A program made the translations under genes and the position numbers. Source: Deinococcus sp. (GTDB lineage: Bacteria > Deinococcota > Deinococci > Deinococcales > Deinococcaceae). From it: a stretch of 18,397 nt of DNA. How positions within the stretch are numbered: position 1 is the first letter of the stretch; each line of letters begins with the position of its first letter. The stretch lies in the NCBI RefSeq assembly GCF_025362455.1, contig NZ_JANYGJ010000082.1:1-18397 (forward strand), written 5' to 3'. The notes beneath the pieces were generated by a model. That model worked only from the letters and a program-made list of their open reading frames with translations, was not told the DNA's origin and ran no database searches. Shown here one piece after another: positions 6,900 to 13,669 of the stretch.

Positions 6900-7418
6900 A
6901 TGCCTCGCCGCCGGACCCGACTCGCCCTGACCCGCAGCCTGCGCGGTCTGATGGCGCTGCTGTGGCTGGCCGCCTCGCTGGCCTACCTGACCCGCGACCA
7001 GACGGTGCTGACGGGGACGATGGTGATGGGGCCAGGCAGCGCCCTGACGAACCTGATGTCCGGTTCGGTGCCGCTGGGGTCTGCCGCCGACGCCCACGTC
7101 ACGGATCAGATGGAGATGCCCGCCGGGCCGCCCGGCGCCGACCAGGGCGCATCACGGCAGGCAAAATCTGCGCCAACTCAGGGCCGTGACCTTCGGCAGA
7201 CGCACCGCGCCAACGCGCCCCCGGCACCGTCTGCACCCAGCCATCACGCCGGACACTGCCCGTTTTGCTTCACGGCGGCCTTCGCACTGGAAGCCGTGGC
7301 GGTGGCATCGCCGCCTGTGCAGTCAGAATCAGTGCCCACTGTCACCGTCTGGCCCGCCTCTGCGCCTCGTCTGAGCGTTGCCGACTTCGACGCTCGCGCT
7401 CCACCCTTTCCGGCCTGA
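6900..7418 (+). CDS. DUF2946-like HCPFC protein, first gene of the copper operon
   Basis: The product is 172 residues. It has a basic N-terminus (MPRRRTRLALTRSLRG), one hydrophobic segment at about residues 17-30, a long Ala/Pro/Gly-rich middle with several Met and His (TDQMEMPAGP), then HHAGHCPFCF with H119, C120 and C123, a second mildly hydrophobic helix, and a closing ARAPP (165-169). The combination of a HCPxC motif and a C-terminal RAPP is what DUF2946 proteins show; these often sit beside copper genes. Cys, His and Met residues could bind copper at the membrane surface. The start at 6900 is supported by TAGAGT 8 nt upstream. It is followed 44 bases later by the ycnI reading frame. Family call moderate, location call good. 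Confidence 0.65.
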   Translation: MPRRRTRLALTRSLRGLMALLWLAASLAYLTRDQTVLTGTMVMGPGSALTNLMSGSVPLGSAADAHVTDQMEMPAGPPGADQGASRQAKSAPTQGRDLRQTHRANAPPAPSAPSHHAGHCPFCFTAAFALEAVAVASPPVQSESVPTVTVWPASAPRLSVADFDARAPPFPA

Positions 7419-7462
7419 ACGCCACGCGACTCACCCCCCCGTTCAAGCCCGAAAGGATACCC

Positions 7463-7474
7463 ATGCCTACCTAA
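7463..7474 (+). other. Original ycnI start codon followed by an in-frame stop at codon 4
   Basis: A strong ribosome-binding site (GAAAGGA) precedes ATG 7463, whose frame reads Met-Pro-Thr and then TAA at 7472-7474. Beyond it the same frame continues uninterrupted as Phe-Arg-Thr-Ala-Leu and the rest of a signal peptide. One C-to-T change from CAA (Gln) would explain the stop. Confidence 0.8.
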
Positions 7475-7486
7475 TTTCGCACCGCC

Positions 7487-7915
7487 TTGTTGCTTGCTGC
7501 CCTGAGCGCCGCGCCTGCCCTGGCCCACGCCGTCGTTCGCACCGAGGCGGGTCTGAGCGAAAGCAAAATCGGCCAGAGCGAAACCTACCGTGTCAGCGTG
7601 CCCGTCGAGAAGGACATGGCCACCACCGAGGTCCGGCTGGTCGTGCCTGCGGGGCTGACCATCACCCGCTTTCAGACCTCGCCCGGCTTTGCTCGCAGCG
7701 TCACCAAGGACGCGGCGGGGCTGATGACCGAAGTGATCTGGCGCGGCAGCATCAGGCCGATGGAATACGCCCGCTTCTATTTTCAGGCCCGCAACCCTGA
7801 GCAGCCTGCCGAACTGAGCTGGAAGATCTATCAGAAGTACCAGGGCGGCAGCGTGGTCGCCTGGGACGACACCGACCCGGCGGGGGCTCCGGCCAGCAAG
7901 GTCAGCGTCAAGTAG
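7487..7915 (+). CDS. ycnI: YcnI-like copper-binding protein (DUF1775), signal peptide interrupted by a stop
   Basis: The mature domain is complete: after APALA the next residue is His (HAVVRTEAGL), the N-terminal His that forms a mono-histidine brace with copper in B. subtilis YcnI. DUF1775 features follow: SETYRVSVPVEKDMATTEVRLVVPAG, TEVIWRGS, FYFQARNPEQ and GGSVVAWDDTDP. The protein would be exported and handle Cu(II). The natural start is ATG 7463 with a good SD, but its fourth codon is TAA. Coordinates given here use TTG 7487, the first in-frame start after the stop; this form lacks the basic n-region of the signal peptide and an SD. The gene may be inactive, be rescued by reinitiation at TTG, or contain a sequencing error. 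copC follows 72 bases later. Confidence 0.8.
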   Translation: MLLAALSAAPALAHAVVRTEAGLSESKIGQSETYRVSVPVEKDMATTEVRLVVPAGLTITRFQTSPGFARSVTKDAAGLMTEVIWRGSIRPMEYARFYFQARNPEQPAELSWKIYQKYQGGSVVAWDDTDPAGAPASKVSVK

Positions 7916-7928
7916 GGCTAAACCCGGT

Positions 7929-7960
7929 CCTGACGCGCCCTGCTCGCCCGGCGCGTCGGG
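7929..7960 (+). repeat. 11-bp stem-loop between ycnI and copC
   Basis: CCTGACGCGCC (7929-7939) pairs with GGCGCGTCGGG (7950-7960) with one T-G wobble and a 10-nt loop. It lies within the operon. Only GACTTTCC follows, so it is not a standard terminator. It could shield or process the mRNA and set relative levels of the flanking genes. Confidence 0.5.
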
Positions 7961-7987
7961 GACTTTCCACCTTCACGGAGGAACACC

Positions 7988-8404
7988 ATGCTTAGATTTA
8001 ACTTGCTACTCGCTGGCGCAGTCCTGACGTTCACCGTCCTGACCGGCACTGCCGCCGCCCACACCGAAGTGACTCACATGGTTCCGGCAGCCAGCAGCAG
8101 TGTCGCGGCGCCGAAAACGGTGACGCTCGACCTGAGCGAGCCGGTCAACCTGCGCTTCTCGACCTTCAAGGTCTACGCCCTGCCCGCCGGGAGCGACGCC
8201 GCCGCGCTGAGCAAGGCCAAGCTGAATCTGAAATACGACAGCGCCGAGCGCGCCGATCTGTTTCCCGGCGCCTCTGGCTTGGCCGCCCGTGTGCAGATCC
8301 CCCTCAGAGCCGGGCTCAAACCCGGCGCCTACGTGGTCATGTGGCACCTGCTTTCGGACGACGGCCACCCGGTCAGCGGCCAGTCGGTCTTCCGCATCAA
8401 ATGA
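7988..8404 (+). CDS. copC: Periplasmic copper-binding protein CopC
   Basis: The 138-residue product has a signal peptide ending TAAA before His25, which becomes the N-terminal residue of the mature protein. The CopC domain reads HTEVTHMVPAASSSVAAPKTVTLDLSEPVNLRFSTFKVYAL and ends with VVMWHLLSDDGHPVSGQSVFRIK. D125 and H127 of the DGHPVSG motif together with mature His1 form the Cu(II) site known in the family. The Met-rich Cu(I) loop of the Pseudomonas plasmid protein is absent, so this belongs to the Cu(II)-only class. GGAGG lies before the ATG. It overlaps copD by ATGA, so the two are translationally coupled; CopC is thought to pass copper to CopD for import. Confidence 0.92.
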   Translation: MLRFNLLLAGAVLTFTVLTGTAAAHTEVTHMVPAASSSVAAPKTVTLDLSEPVNLRFSTFKVYALPAGSDAAALSKAKLNLKYDSAERADLFPGASGLAARVQIPLRAGLKPGAYVVMWHLLSDDGHPVSGQSVFRIK

Positions 8405-9477
8405 GCGTGAGCGCCCTCGTCGCCGCTCAGACGCTGACGGCGCTGGGGCTCTCGCTGCTGCTGGGCAGCGCGGCCCTGGATGCGCTGCGAATCGCCCGCC
8501 TGCCGCTGTGGTGGTCGGGCCTGGGCGCGGCGCTGCTGCTGACAGGCGCCGGTCTGGAAGTCGGCAGCACCCTGAATGAGCTGGGTCTGGGACTGCCCGA
8601 TCTGCTCGACTTTTTGCAGTCCACGCCGCAGGGTCGCCTGGCGCTGCTGCGCGGCTTGCTAGCAGTGCTGCTGCTGGCGGCTGAGGTGCAGAGCTGGTCC
8701 TGGCTGGCCTGGCCCTGCTGGGCGCTACTGCTGTGGGCGGTGGGGCGTGCCGGTCACGCGGGCGAGCTGGGCGGCGTCTGGGTGCCCGTCGCGGCGCTGC
8801 ACGCGGGTGCGGCGGCCATCTGGGTCGGCGGGGTGCTGGGCCTGGTGCTGCGCCCGCCCGACCTGGCCGCCACCCGGAGATTCACCAGGCTGGCGCTGAG
8901 CTGCCTGGGCGCGTTGCTGCTCAGCGGCGTGGCGGCCTCGCTCTCACACCTGCCCGCCGCGCTGGTGTGGGCTGCGCTACGCGGCAGCACCTGGGGCCTG
9001 ACACTGCTGCTCAAGCTGGGGCTGCTGGGCCTGGCGCTGCTGGCGGCGTTGCTGGTGCGGCGGGCCTTGACGGACCGCGCCACTGGCGTGCAGGCCAGGC
9101 GCACCCACCTGATCGCCGAGGCGGCGCTGCTGCTGGGCGTGCTGGGCGCCTCCGGGGCGCTGGCGACCACGCCGCCGCCGGTCACCGCCCAGTTTCAGCG
9201 CCAGGTGGTGCCGGTGGCGGTGACGCTGGCCGCTCAGCCGATCAGCGGTCAGCTCGTGCTCAGCGGCCCCGGCGACGTGGAGCTGCGGGTAAGCCCGGCA
9301 TTGAGTGGTCTAGGTGCCCGGCTGCTGATGCAGGGCCACCCGATGCCCGCTCAGACGCTCGATATGCAACCAGACGGACGTGGGCTGCGTGCCCGAACCC
9401 GTGTCTGGATGACCGGCCAGTTTCAGCTCGAACTCTCGCAGGGCGGTGAGGTGGCGACGGTGGTGTTTGCGAATTGA
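8401..9477 (+). CDS. copD: CopD-type copper import membrane protein with C-terminal extracytoplasmic domain
   Basis: The 358-residue product begins MSVSALVAAQTLTALG and has about eight Leu/Ala-rich membrane spans to residue 255. RAGHAGELGGVWVPVAALHAGAAAIWVGGVLG contains the two His-centred motifs conserved in CopD and its YcnJ relatives. A roughly 100-residue soluble tail (256-358, from TTPPPVTAQFQ) resembles the small beta-sandwich (YtkA-like) domains found on some copper importers; it includes QLVLSGPGDVELRV and MTGQFQLELSQGGEV. The start is the ATG of the ATGA overlap with copC, which the upstream in-frame extension ignores. Role: membrane passage of copper supplied by CopC. It is the last gene of the operon. 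Confidence 0.88.
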   Translation: MSVSALVAAQTLTALGLSLLLGSAALDALRIARLPLWWSGLGAALLLTGAGLEVGSTLNELGLGLPDLLDFLQSTPQGRLALLRGLLAVLLLAAEVQSWSWLAWPCWALLLWAVGRAGHAGELGGVWVPVAALHAGAAAIWVGGVLGLVLRPPDLAATRRFTRLALSCLGALLLSGVAASLSHLPAALVWAALRGSTWGLTLLLKLGLLGLALLAALLVRRALTDRATGVQARRTHLIAEAALLLGVLGASGALATTPPPVTAQFQRQVVPVAVTLAAQPISGQLVLSGPGDVELRVSPALSGLGARLLMQGHPMPAQTLDMQPDGRGLRARTRVWMTGQFQLELSQGGEVATVVFAN

Positions 9478-9499
9478 GCGAGTATCGTCCAGATCAAAC

Positions 9500-9537
9500 C
9501 AGGCGCCTTCAGGAGACCAGCTCTCTGAAAGCGCCTG
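9500..9537 (-). terminator. 13-bp stem-loop between convergent copD and rsmB
   Basis: CAGGCGCCTTCAG (9500-9512) pairs with CTGAAAGCGCCTG (9525-9537). The single non-Watson-Crick position is a G-U wobble in minus-strand RNA but a C-A mismatch in plus-strand RNA, so the element favours the rsmB transcript. Only a short T tract (GGTTTG) follows on the minus strand. Confidence 0.55.
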
Positions 9538-9549
9538 CGGTCTGTGGTC

Positions 9550-10782
9550 TCAGGCCTGGCGCTGCATCCGGGCGATGAAGAAGCCGTCCACGCCGCCGTC
9601 CATCACGGTCAGCACGCCCTGGCCGCTTTGGATGGTCGGCACCAGCAAGTCGGGCAGGGGAGCCGGGCTGAACTCCGGATGGGCCGCCAGAAAGCGCTCT
9701 ATCTGCTGCGGACCCTCGGCGGGGCTGATGCTGCACACGCTGTAGACGAACGTGCCGCCGGGGAGCACCAGCGCCGCGCAACCGTCCAGCAGCTCGGCCT
9801 GGAGCGCCGCCGCCTCGCGCACGGCCTGCTCGTTCAGGCGCAGGGCGATTTCAGGGTGGCCGCGCAGGGTGCCGCTGCCGCTGCACGGGGCGTCGAGCAG
9901 CACTTTGCTGGCGGCCAGGGCTGGATCTTGCGGCTGGGTCAGGTCCAGGGTCAGAAACTCGGCCTTGAGGTGCAGCCTGCCCATGTTCTGCCGCGCCGGG
10001 CGCACCTTTTTCTCGGCAGAGTCGATGCTGGTGACGCTTGCGCCCCTCGACGCCAGCATGGCCGCCTTGATGCCCGCGCCGCCCGCCAGATCGAGGACGC
10101 GCTCACCGTCCACCTCGCCCAGCGCCAGCACGCAGGCGAAGCTGGCCGGGTTGATCGGCTGCGCCCAGCCGCTCATGAAGGCCGTGGTGACGCCCAGTGG
10201 CCGCGACAGCGAGACGCGGTAGACGTCGCCGTAGCCGTCCTCGACCTCGCAGCCCTCGCCGCGCAGGGCGCCCACACCTCCTTGGGTCAGGCGCAGCCAG
10301 GTCGGCTGGGGTTCGAGCAGGCTGGCAATCGCCGCGTTCGCCCTCTCTCCGTAGGCGTGGTGGACCTCGGTGGCCAGCCAGCTCGGCAGCGCCGAGACCG
10401 GGGGCAGGTCTTCCAGGCGCCGCAGCACGGCGTTGACCAGTCCGGGTGGGCCGAAGCCGCCGCGTGCCAGGTCCACATATTCGTTGACGACGGCGTGCGG
10501 CGGCGTGCCCAGCACCAGTTTCTCGTAGGCACCGGCCAGCAGCACGGCGCGGGCACTGTCGCGGGTCGCGCCTTGCAGCAGCGGCTTCAGCGCCGCGTCC
10601 AGCGTGCGGTAGTGGCGCAGCGTGCCGTACACGAGCTGGGTCGCCAGCCCGGCGTCACGGGTCGATAGGCGGGCACGTTTGAGTTCGCGGTCGAGTTCCG
10701 GCGAGGCGTAGGCGCCGCCGAGCACGCGGGTCAGCACGCGGGCGGCCACCTCGCGGGCAGGATTGGGAGACGGAGTGGTCAT
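9550..10782 (-). CDS. rsmB: 16S rRNA m5C967 methyltransferase RsmB
   Basis: RsmB methylates C967 of 16S rRNA using S-adenosylmethionine. At 410 residues it has the two expected parts: a NusB-like RNA-binding domain (about 5-140, with AREVAARVLTRV and TPPHAVVNEYVDLAR-x(6)-GLVNAVLRRL) and a Rossmann methyltransferase domain. DAPCSGSGTLRGHPEI holds Cys300 (motif IV) and YSVCSISPAEG holds Cys350 (motif VI, the nucleophile); the 50-residue spacing equals that between Cys325 and Cys375 of the E. coli enzyme. Motif I, VLDLAGGAGIKAAMLA, departs from the usual CAAPGGKT. Of two adjacent ATG codons the one at 10782 is chosen because TATGCT lies exactly 6 nt before it; there is no SD. Confidence 0.92.
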   Translation of the reverse strand: MTTPSPNPAREVAARVLTRVLGGAYASPELDRELKRARLSTRDAGLATQLVYGTLRHYRTLDAALKPLLQGATRDSARAVLLAGAYEKLVLGTPPHAVVNEYVDLARGGFGPPGLVNAVLRRLEDLPPVSALPSWLATEVHHAYGERANAAIASLLEPQPTWLRLTQGGVGALRGEGCEVEDGYGDVYRVSLSRPLGVTTAFMSGWAQPINPASFACVLALGEVDGERVLDLAGGAGIKAAMLASRGASVTSIDSAEKKVRPARQNMGRLHLKAEFLTLDLTQPQDPALAASKVLLDAPCSGSGTLRGHPEIALRLNEQAVREAAALQAELLDGCAALVLPGGTFVYSVCSISPAEGPQQIERFLAAHPEFSPAPLPDLLVPTIQSGQGVLTVMDGGVDGFFIARMQRQA

Positions 10783-10788
10783 CATTGC

Positions 10789-10794
10789 AGCATA
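10789..10794 (-). promoter_or_regulatory. -10 hexamer TATGCT for a leaderless rsmB mRNA
   Basis: Minus-strand TATGCT ends 6 nt before the ATG at 10782. It would overlap poorly with the alternative ATG at 10785, only 3 nt away. Confidence 0.5.
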
Positions 10795-10959
10795 GCGGCT
10801 CGTGGGGAGTGGAATGGGGTAGGCGGGAAGCGGTGCGCGGGATGCGGGAGGCGGGGACGGAGGGAGGGCATGCGCTGCGCTCACTTTCCCTCACCCTGCT
10901 GCTGCGCAGCGCCCCTCTGCAAGCACTCGTCGTGAACGGACTGTCGTCATGAGCGGACA

Positions 10960-11001
10960 CCCATGAGGGTGCCATTCCTCCCCATGAGGACGCCACTCCT
11001 C
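10960..11001. repeat. 21-bp tandem duplication
   Basis: The unit at 10960-10980 (beginning CCCATGAGG and ending CATTCCTC) is repeated immediately at 10981-11001 with 18 of 21 positions identical. It lies in non-coding DNA. Confidence 0.7.
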
Positions 11002-11225
11002 AGGTCTGCGACTCTCCCAGAGGTAGAGGGGTTAACAACAGGCGCCCAGTGAGCGTTTTTGACTGGAGTAAACCACTACCTTCCAGCGAAGTCAGTTATG
11101 ACCAGATGTGGAGCACGGGCGCCCTACGTGAGCTACACGATGGGGAGAACGCGGCGAAGAATTGAGCGTGTGGGACGAATCAGATGTACCATGCCGAGCG
11201 CAGCGACAAACCCCCTCGCCCCACC

Positions 11226-11249
11226 GGGGCGGGGGCTGGGGGGTGGGGG
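11226..11249 (+). promoter_or_regulatory. Four-tract G-quadruplex motif upstream of the PlsY/AAR-like gene
   Basis: The plus strand has G4-C-G5-CT-G6-T-G5 in 24 bases: four runs of four or more G with loops of 1, 2 and 1 base. The run of C just before it (11211-11222, with CTCGCCCC) can pair with the first two G tracts, giving a competing hairpin. It lies about 90 bases upstream of the likely -10. Confidence 0.7.
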
Positions 11250-11312
11250 TGCATTCGCATTCGCAAAAAGCTGAAGCCCCAACAACGCAACCCAACCGCC
11301 CATCCCCCGTCC

Positions 11313-11342
11313 AGAACACGGCACAGCCGCAGCCTCTACAAT
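11313..11342 (+). promoter_or_regulatory. Promoter with consensus-like -10 TACAAT, leaderless start
   Basis: TACAAT (11337-11342) ends 7 nt before ATG 11350. AGAACA at 11313-11318, 18 bp upstream, is a weak -35. The ATG at 11341 lies within the -10 hexamer itself and so cannot be the start of a transcript made from this promoter. Confidence 0.55.
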
Positions 11343-11349
11343 GCCGGGC

Positions 11350-13023
11350 ATGGTGTTTTTGTCGATTCTTCTCCTCGCGCTGGCCTTCCTGGTCGGCACT
11401 TTGCCGCTGGGCCACTGGCTCCTGTCTCGCCGGGGCCAGGACAGCCGCCTGAGCAGTGCCTACAACCTGGGTGTCGAGAACATGGTGCGCCGGGTGGGTC
11501 TGGGCGCGGCAGTCGGCAGCGCCGCCCTGGACGCCGCCAAGGGCTTTGTGGCGGTGCTGACGGCCTCGGCCCTGGGCAGCCCTGAGCTGTGCGTGCTCTC
11601 AGGGCTCTCGGCGTATCTGGGCCACCTCAATCCGCCCAGGGTGCTCTACGGGCCGCTGCCGCCGCGTGGCCGGGGCAACCTGGTGCTGCTGGGCGTGTTC
11701 GCGGCGCTGAACGTGGCCGGGGGGCTGAGTCTGTGGCTCACCCTGACGCCGATTGTCGTCTACGCCGCCGTGCTGGGCCTGAGCGGCTACGTGTCGCTCG
11801 CCACGCTGGCCGGACTGCTGGCGTTTGCGCTGCTGGCGGCCTTCTCGCCGCTGGCACTGGTGGCCAAACTCGGCGCTCTGGGGCTGCTGGGCGCGGCTGC
11901 CTGGCGCTTCAAGGAAAACCTGGGCAGGGTACTCGACCGCACCGAGCCCCGGCTGGGCGACGACGTGCCGATGGAGGGCAAACGCCCGGACGAGGTGCTG
12001 GCGGCCTTCATGATCCATCCGCTGACCATCGAGGACTTCTGGCAGACCAGACGCTTTGCCTGGATGCGCCCGCTGGTCGAGCGGGGCCTGCTGAGCGAGG
12101 CCGCCGTGCGCAGCGTCGCCGCCAGCTTGCGCCCGATGAAGATCGGTGAGCTGCACGGCATTCGCACGGTAGGCGGTCAGAGCATCCGGGCGTATCTGCT
12201 CAGCAGTCCGCTGCTGCCCGAAGTCTTTCGCGACGACCCGGCGCTGGCGACCCGCCGGGCCATCGAGGGCGCCAAACTGGCCCGCGAACTGGGCGCCTCG
12301 GTCTTCGGGCTGGGCGCCTTCTGGAGCGTGGTGGGCAACAAGGGCCTGGACGTGCAGGAGGCCGTGCCGCAGATCACCGTCACCAACGGCGGGGCGTACA
12401 CGTCGGGCACCATCAAGGCGGCGATTCCCGGCATCCTGAGCCACTTCGCCGCCGGGGGCCGCGAGCTGTCACAGGCGACGGCGGCGGTGGTCGGGGCCAA
12501 CGGCGTGGTGGCCTTCGGCATCGCCCGCACGGTGGCGCCGCAGGTTCGCAGACTCATCATGATCGGGCGCGACCTGGAGCGGCTGGAACGCAGCGCCGTC
12601 AGCCTGCGCCGGGCCAATCCAGGCACCGAGATCGTGACCTCTACCGACTACGCCACGCTCAGGGAGGCCGACCTGATCTTCACCGCCACCAGCGACCCCA
12701 ACCCGGTGATTTTTCCGGAGCATGTGGGGCCTGGCACCTGGATCTTCGACGAGGGCCGACCCGCCGACGTACATGAATCGGTGGCGAGCCTTCCCGGTGT
12801 GCGGGTCATTCCCGGCGGCGTGGTGCGCCCGCCCGGCGGCATGACCAGCAGCGTGGACCTACACTTCGGCGACGGCGCCGTGCCCGCCTGCCTGGCCGAA
12901 ACCCTGATCCTGACGGCGACGGGCGAGCACCACCGCAAGAGCCTGGGGCCGCAGACGCTGAGCGAGAACATCAACTTTTTCGTGGAGCAAGCGGAGAAGC
13001 TGGGCTTCGAGGTGGTGGATTAG
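11350..13023 (+). CDS. PlsY-like membrane domain fused to acyl-ACP-reductase-like domain
   Basis: The 557-residue product has two parts. Residues 1-201 form a multi-span membrane domain resembling PlsY (acyl-phosphate:glycerol-3-phosphate acyltransferase): GTLPLGHWLLSRRG, DAAKG, AYLGHLNPP, and the typical PlsY ending WRFKENLGRVLDRTEP. Its motif 1 is degenerate (SAYNLGVEN for GSGNxGATN, keeping N39, G41 and N44) and the GGKG loop is lost. Residues 218-557 resemble cyanobacterial long-chain acyl-ACP reductase (AAR): IHPLTIEDF near the start, a Rossmann loop VVGANGVVAFG (380-390), FDEGRP, PGGVV, and Cys514 in PACLAETLIL, matching the acyl-carrying Cys of AAR (ACFAE). It might turn acyl-ACP into fatty aldehyde at the membrane. 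Start 11350 follows the TACAAT spacing. A G-quadruplex motif lies upstream. Confidence 0.72.
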   Translation: MVFLSILLLALAFLVGTLPLGHWLLSRRGQDSRLSSAYNLGVENMVRRVGLGAAVGSAALDAAKGFVAVLTASALGSPELCVLSGLSAYLGHLNPPRVLYGPLPPRGRGNLVLLGVFAALNVAGGLSLWLTLTPIVVYAAVLGLSGYVSLATLAGLLAFALLAAFSPLALVAKLGALGLLGAAAWRFKENLGRVLDRTEPRLGDDVPMEGKRPDEVLAAFMIHPLTIEDFWQTRRFAWMRPLVERGLLSEAAVRSVAASLRPMKIGELHGIRTVGGQSIRAYLLSSPLLPEVFRDDPALATRRAIEGAKLARELGASVFGLGAFWSVVGNKGLDVQEAVPQITVTNGGAYTSGTIKAAIPGILSHFAAGGRELSQATAAVVGANGVVAFGIARTVAPQVRRLIMIGRDLERLERSAVSLRRANPGTEIVTSTDYATLREADLIFTATSDPNPVIFPEHVGPGTWIFDEGRPADVHESVASLPGVRVIPGGVVRPPGGMTSSVDLHFGDGAVPACLAETLILTATGEHHRKSLGPQTLSENINFFVEQAEKLGFEVVD

Positions 13024-13059
13024 GGCGGGCGGGTGGCACGTGGGAAGGGCGAAACTGCC

Positions 13060-13545
13060 TTAGAGGCAGGCCAGGACCGCTTCGGCGCTCCCTTCAGGGC
13101 TCAGACCGCTGAGGTCGAGGGTCTGTCCGGGCCAGCTCAGGGTGGCGGGGTCCTGGCCGTGCCAGTCGGGCAGCGCCTGATGAACGCGCAGCCAGGCGGC
13201 CCAGTTGAGCATGTCCTGGGTCGCTTCGCCGTCCCGAATCCGCAGGCGAATAACCCGCTCCACGTCGCCCAGGTCGAGGAGCAGATGCCGGATACCAGTC
13301 AGCCGCTCCGCACTGGGAGCACACAGAATCTCGCCCAGGGGGCATTGACAGAGCAGACCGAACGGGCCGCCGTGTTCCAGCGCACGCCCAACCCAGCGTT
13401 CGGTGAGCTGCTGGCGCTCCACCTTGCCGCCGCCGGTCCACAGCTCGTCGAAGTCGTGCCAGCGCACGTCTGGGCGGCTTTTTCTGAGGAGAGGCAGCAG
13501 CGTGGACTTTCCGGAAGCACCCGCACCAGACAGGACATAGAACAT
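13060..13545 (-). CDS. P-loop NTPase, small kinase-like protein
   Basis: The 161-residue protein starts MFYVLSGAGASGKSTLLPLL. GAGASGKST (residues 7-15) is a Walker A loop of the kinase type, at the very N-terminus as in nucleotide and small-molecule kinases. WHDFDELW (29-36) could supply the acidic Walker-B-like or substrate residues. The remainder is Leu/Arg/Trp-rich with CQCPLGEILCAPSAERLTG and a C-terminal SLSGLSPEG-like region. The substrate cannot be named. It lacks the full lid and core of adenylate or thymidylate kinase. TAACCT lies 6 nt before the ATG and no SD exists, so the mRNA is likely leaderless. It converges on the PlsY/AAR-like gene (36-base gap) and is divergent from the phosphoribosyltransferase. 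Confidence 0.75.
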   Translation of the reverse strand: MFYVLSGAGASGKSTLLPLLRKSRPDVRWHDFDELWTGGGKVERQQLTERWVGRALEHGGPFGLLCQCPLGEILCAPSAERLTGIRHLLLDLGDVERVIRLRIRDGEATQDMLNWAAWLRVHQALPDWHGQDPATLSWPGQTLDLSGLSPEGSAEAVLACL

Positions 13546-13551
13546 GTCGGC

Positions 13552-13557
13552 AGGTTA
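13552..13557 (-). promoter_or_regulatory. -10 hexamer TAACCT for a leaderless kinase-like mRNA
   Basis: Minus-strand TAACCT ends 6 nt before the ATG at 13545. The intervening GCCGAC has no ribosome-binding function. Confidence 0.45.
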
Positions 13558-13652
13558 ACGCGGGCTGGTCACCGATGACATGCGCTGCCTGGCTTAGCTC
13601 ACGTCCGATCTTGGCCCTTCCCCCACGCCGGGGATGATCCGTTCCGGACCCC

Positions 13653-13661
13653 TGCTACAAT
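13653..13661 (+). promoter_or_regulatory. Extended -10 promoter TGCTACAAT
   Basis: TG-C-TACAAT is a textbook extended -10 element and explains the absence of a -35. TACAAT ends 8 nt before the GTG at 13670. Confidence 0.6.
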
Positions 13662-13669
13662 GCCTCACC

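Larger units (their letters stand above)
10795..11336. other. Long divergent intergenic region with repeats and a G-quadruplex motif
   Basis: About 540 bases separate rsmB from the PlsY/AAR-like gene. The rsmB-proximal part is purine-rich low-complexity DNA. A 21-bp tandem duplication lies at 10960-11001 and a G-tract cluster at 11226-11249. Short open frames on both strands (for example ATG 11059 to 11274) cross these elements, have no ribosome-binding site and resemble no family. I see no tRNA or known RNA gene. TTGACT near 11060 has no matching -10 at proper spacing. Confidence 0.5.

Noticed and set aside
7487..7489. TTG 7487 as the native start of ycnI
   Set aside because: The strong SD lies before ATG 7463, and the residues Phe-Arg between the stop and TTG supply the missing basic n-region; TTG looks like a rescue start at best, though it is used for coordinates.
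9544..10668. 374-codon plus-strand open frame opposite rsmB
   Set aside because: Gly/Ala/Gln/His-rich composition typical of antisense frames in GC-rich genes; RsmB motifs on the other strand are unambiguous.
11095..11110. Possible radiation/desiccation response motif beginning TTATG
   Set aside because: TTATGACC is not followed by the palindromic partner half (CATAA), so it is a chance half-site.
11059..11274. 71-codon open frame in the rsmB/PlsY-like spacer
   Set aside because: Crosses the G-tract cluster, has no ribosome-binding site, and the low-complexity end is an artefact of the G runs.
13055..13069. 6-bp hairpin CTGCCT/AGGCAG between convergent genes as terminator
   Set aside because: Too short, overlaps the kinase-like stop codon, and has no T run.
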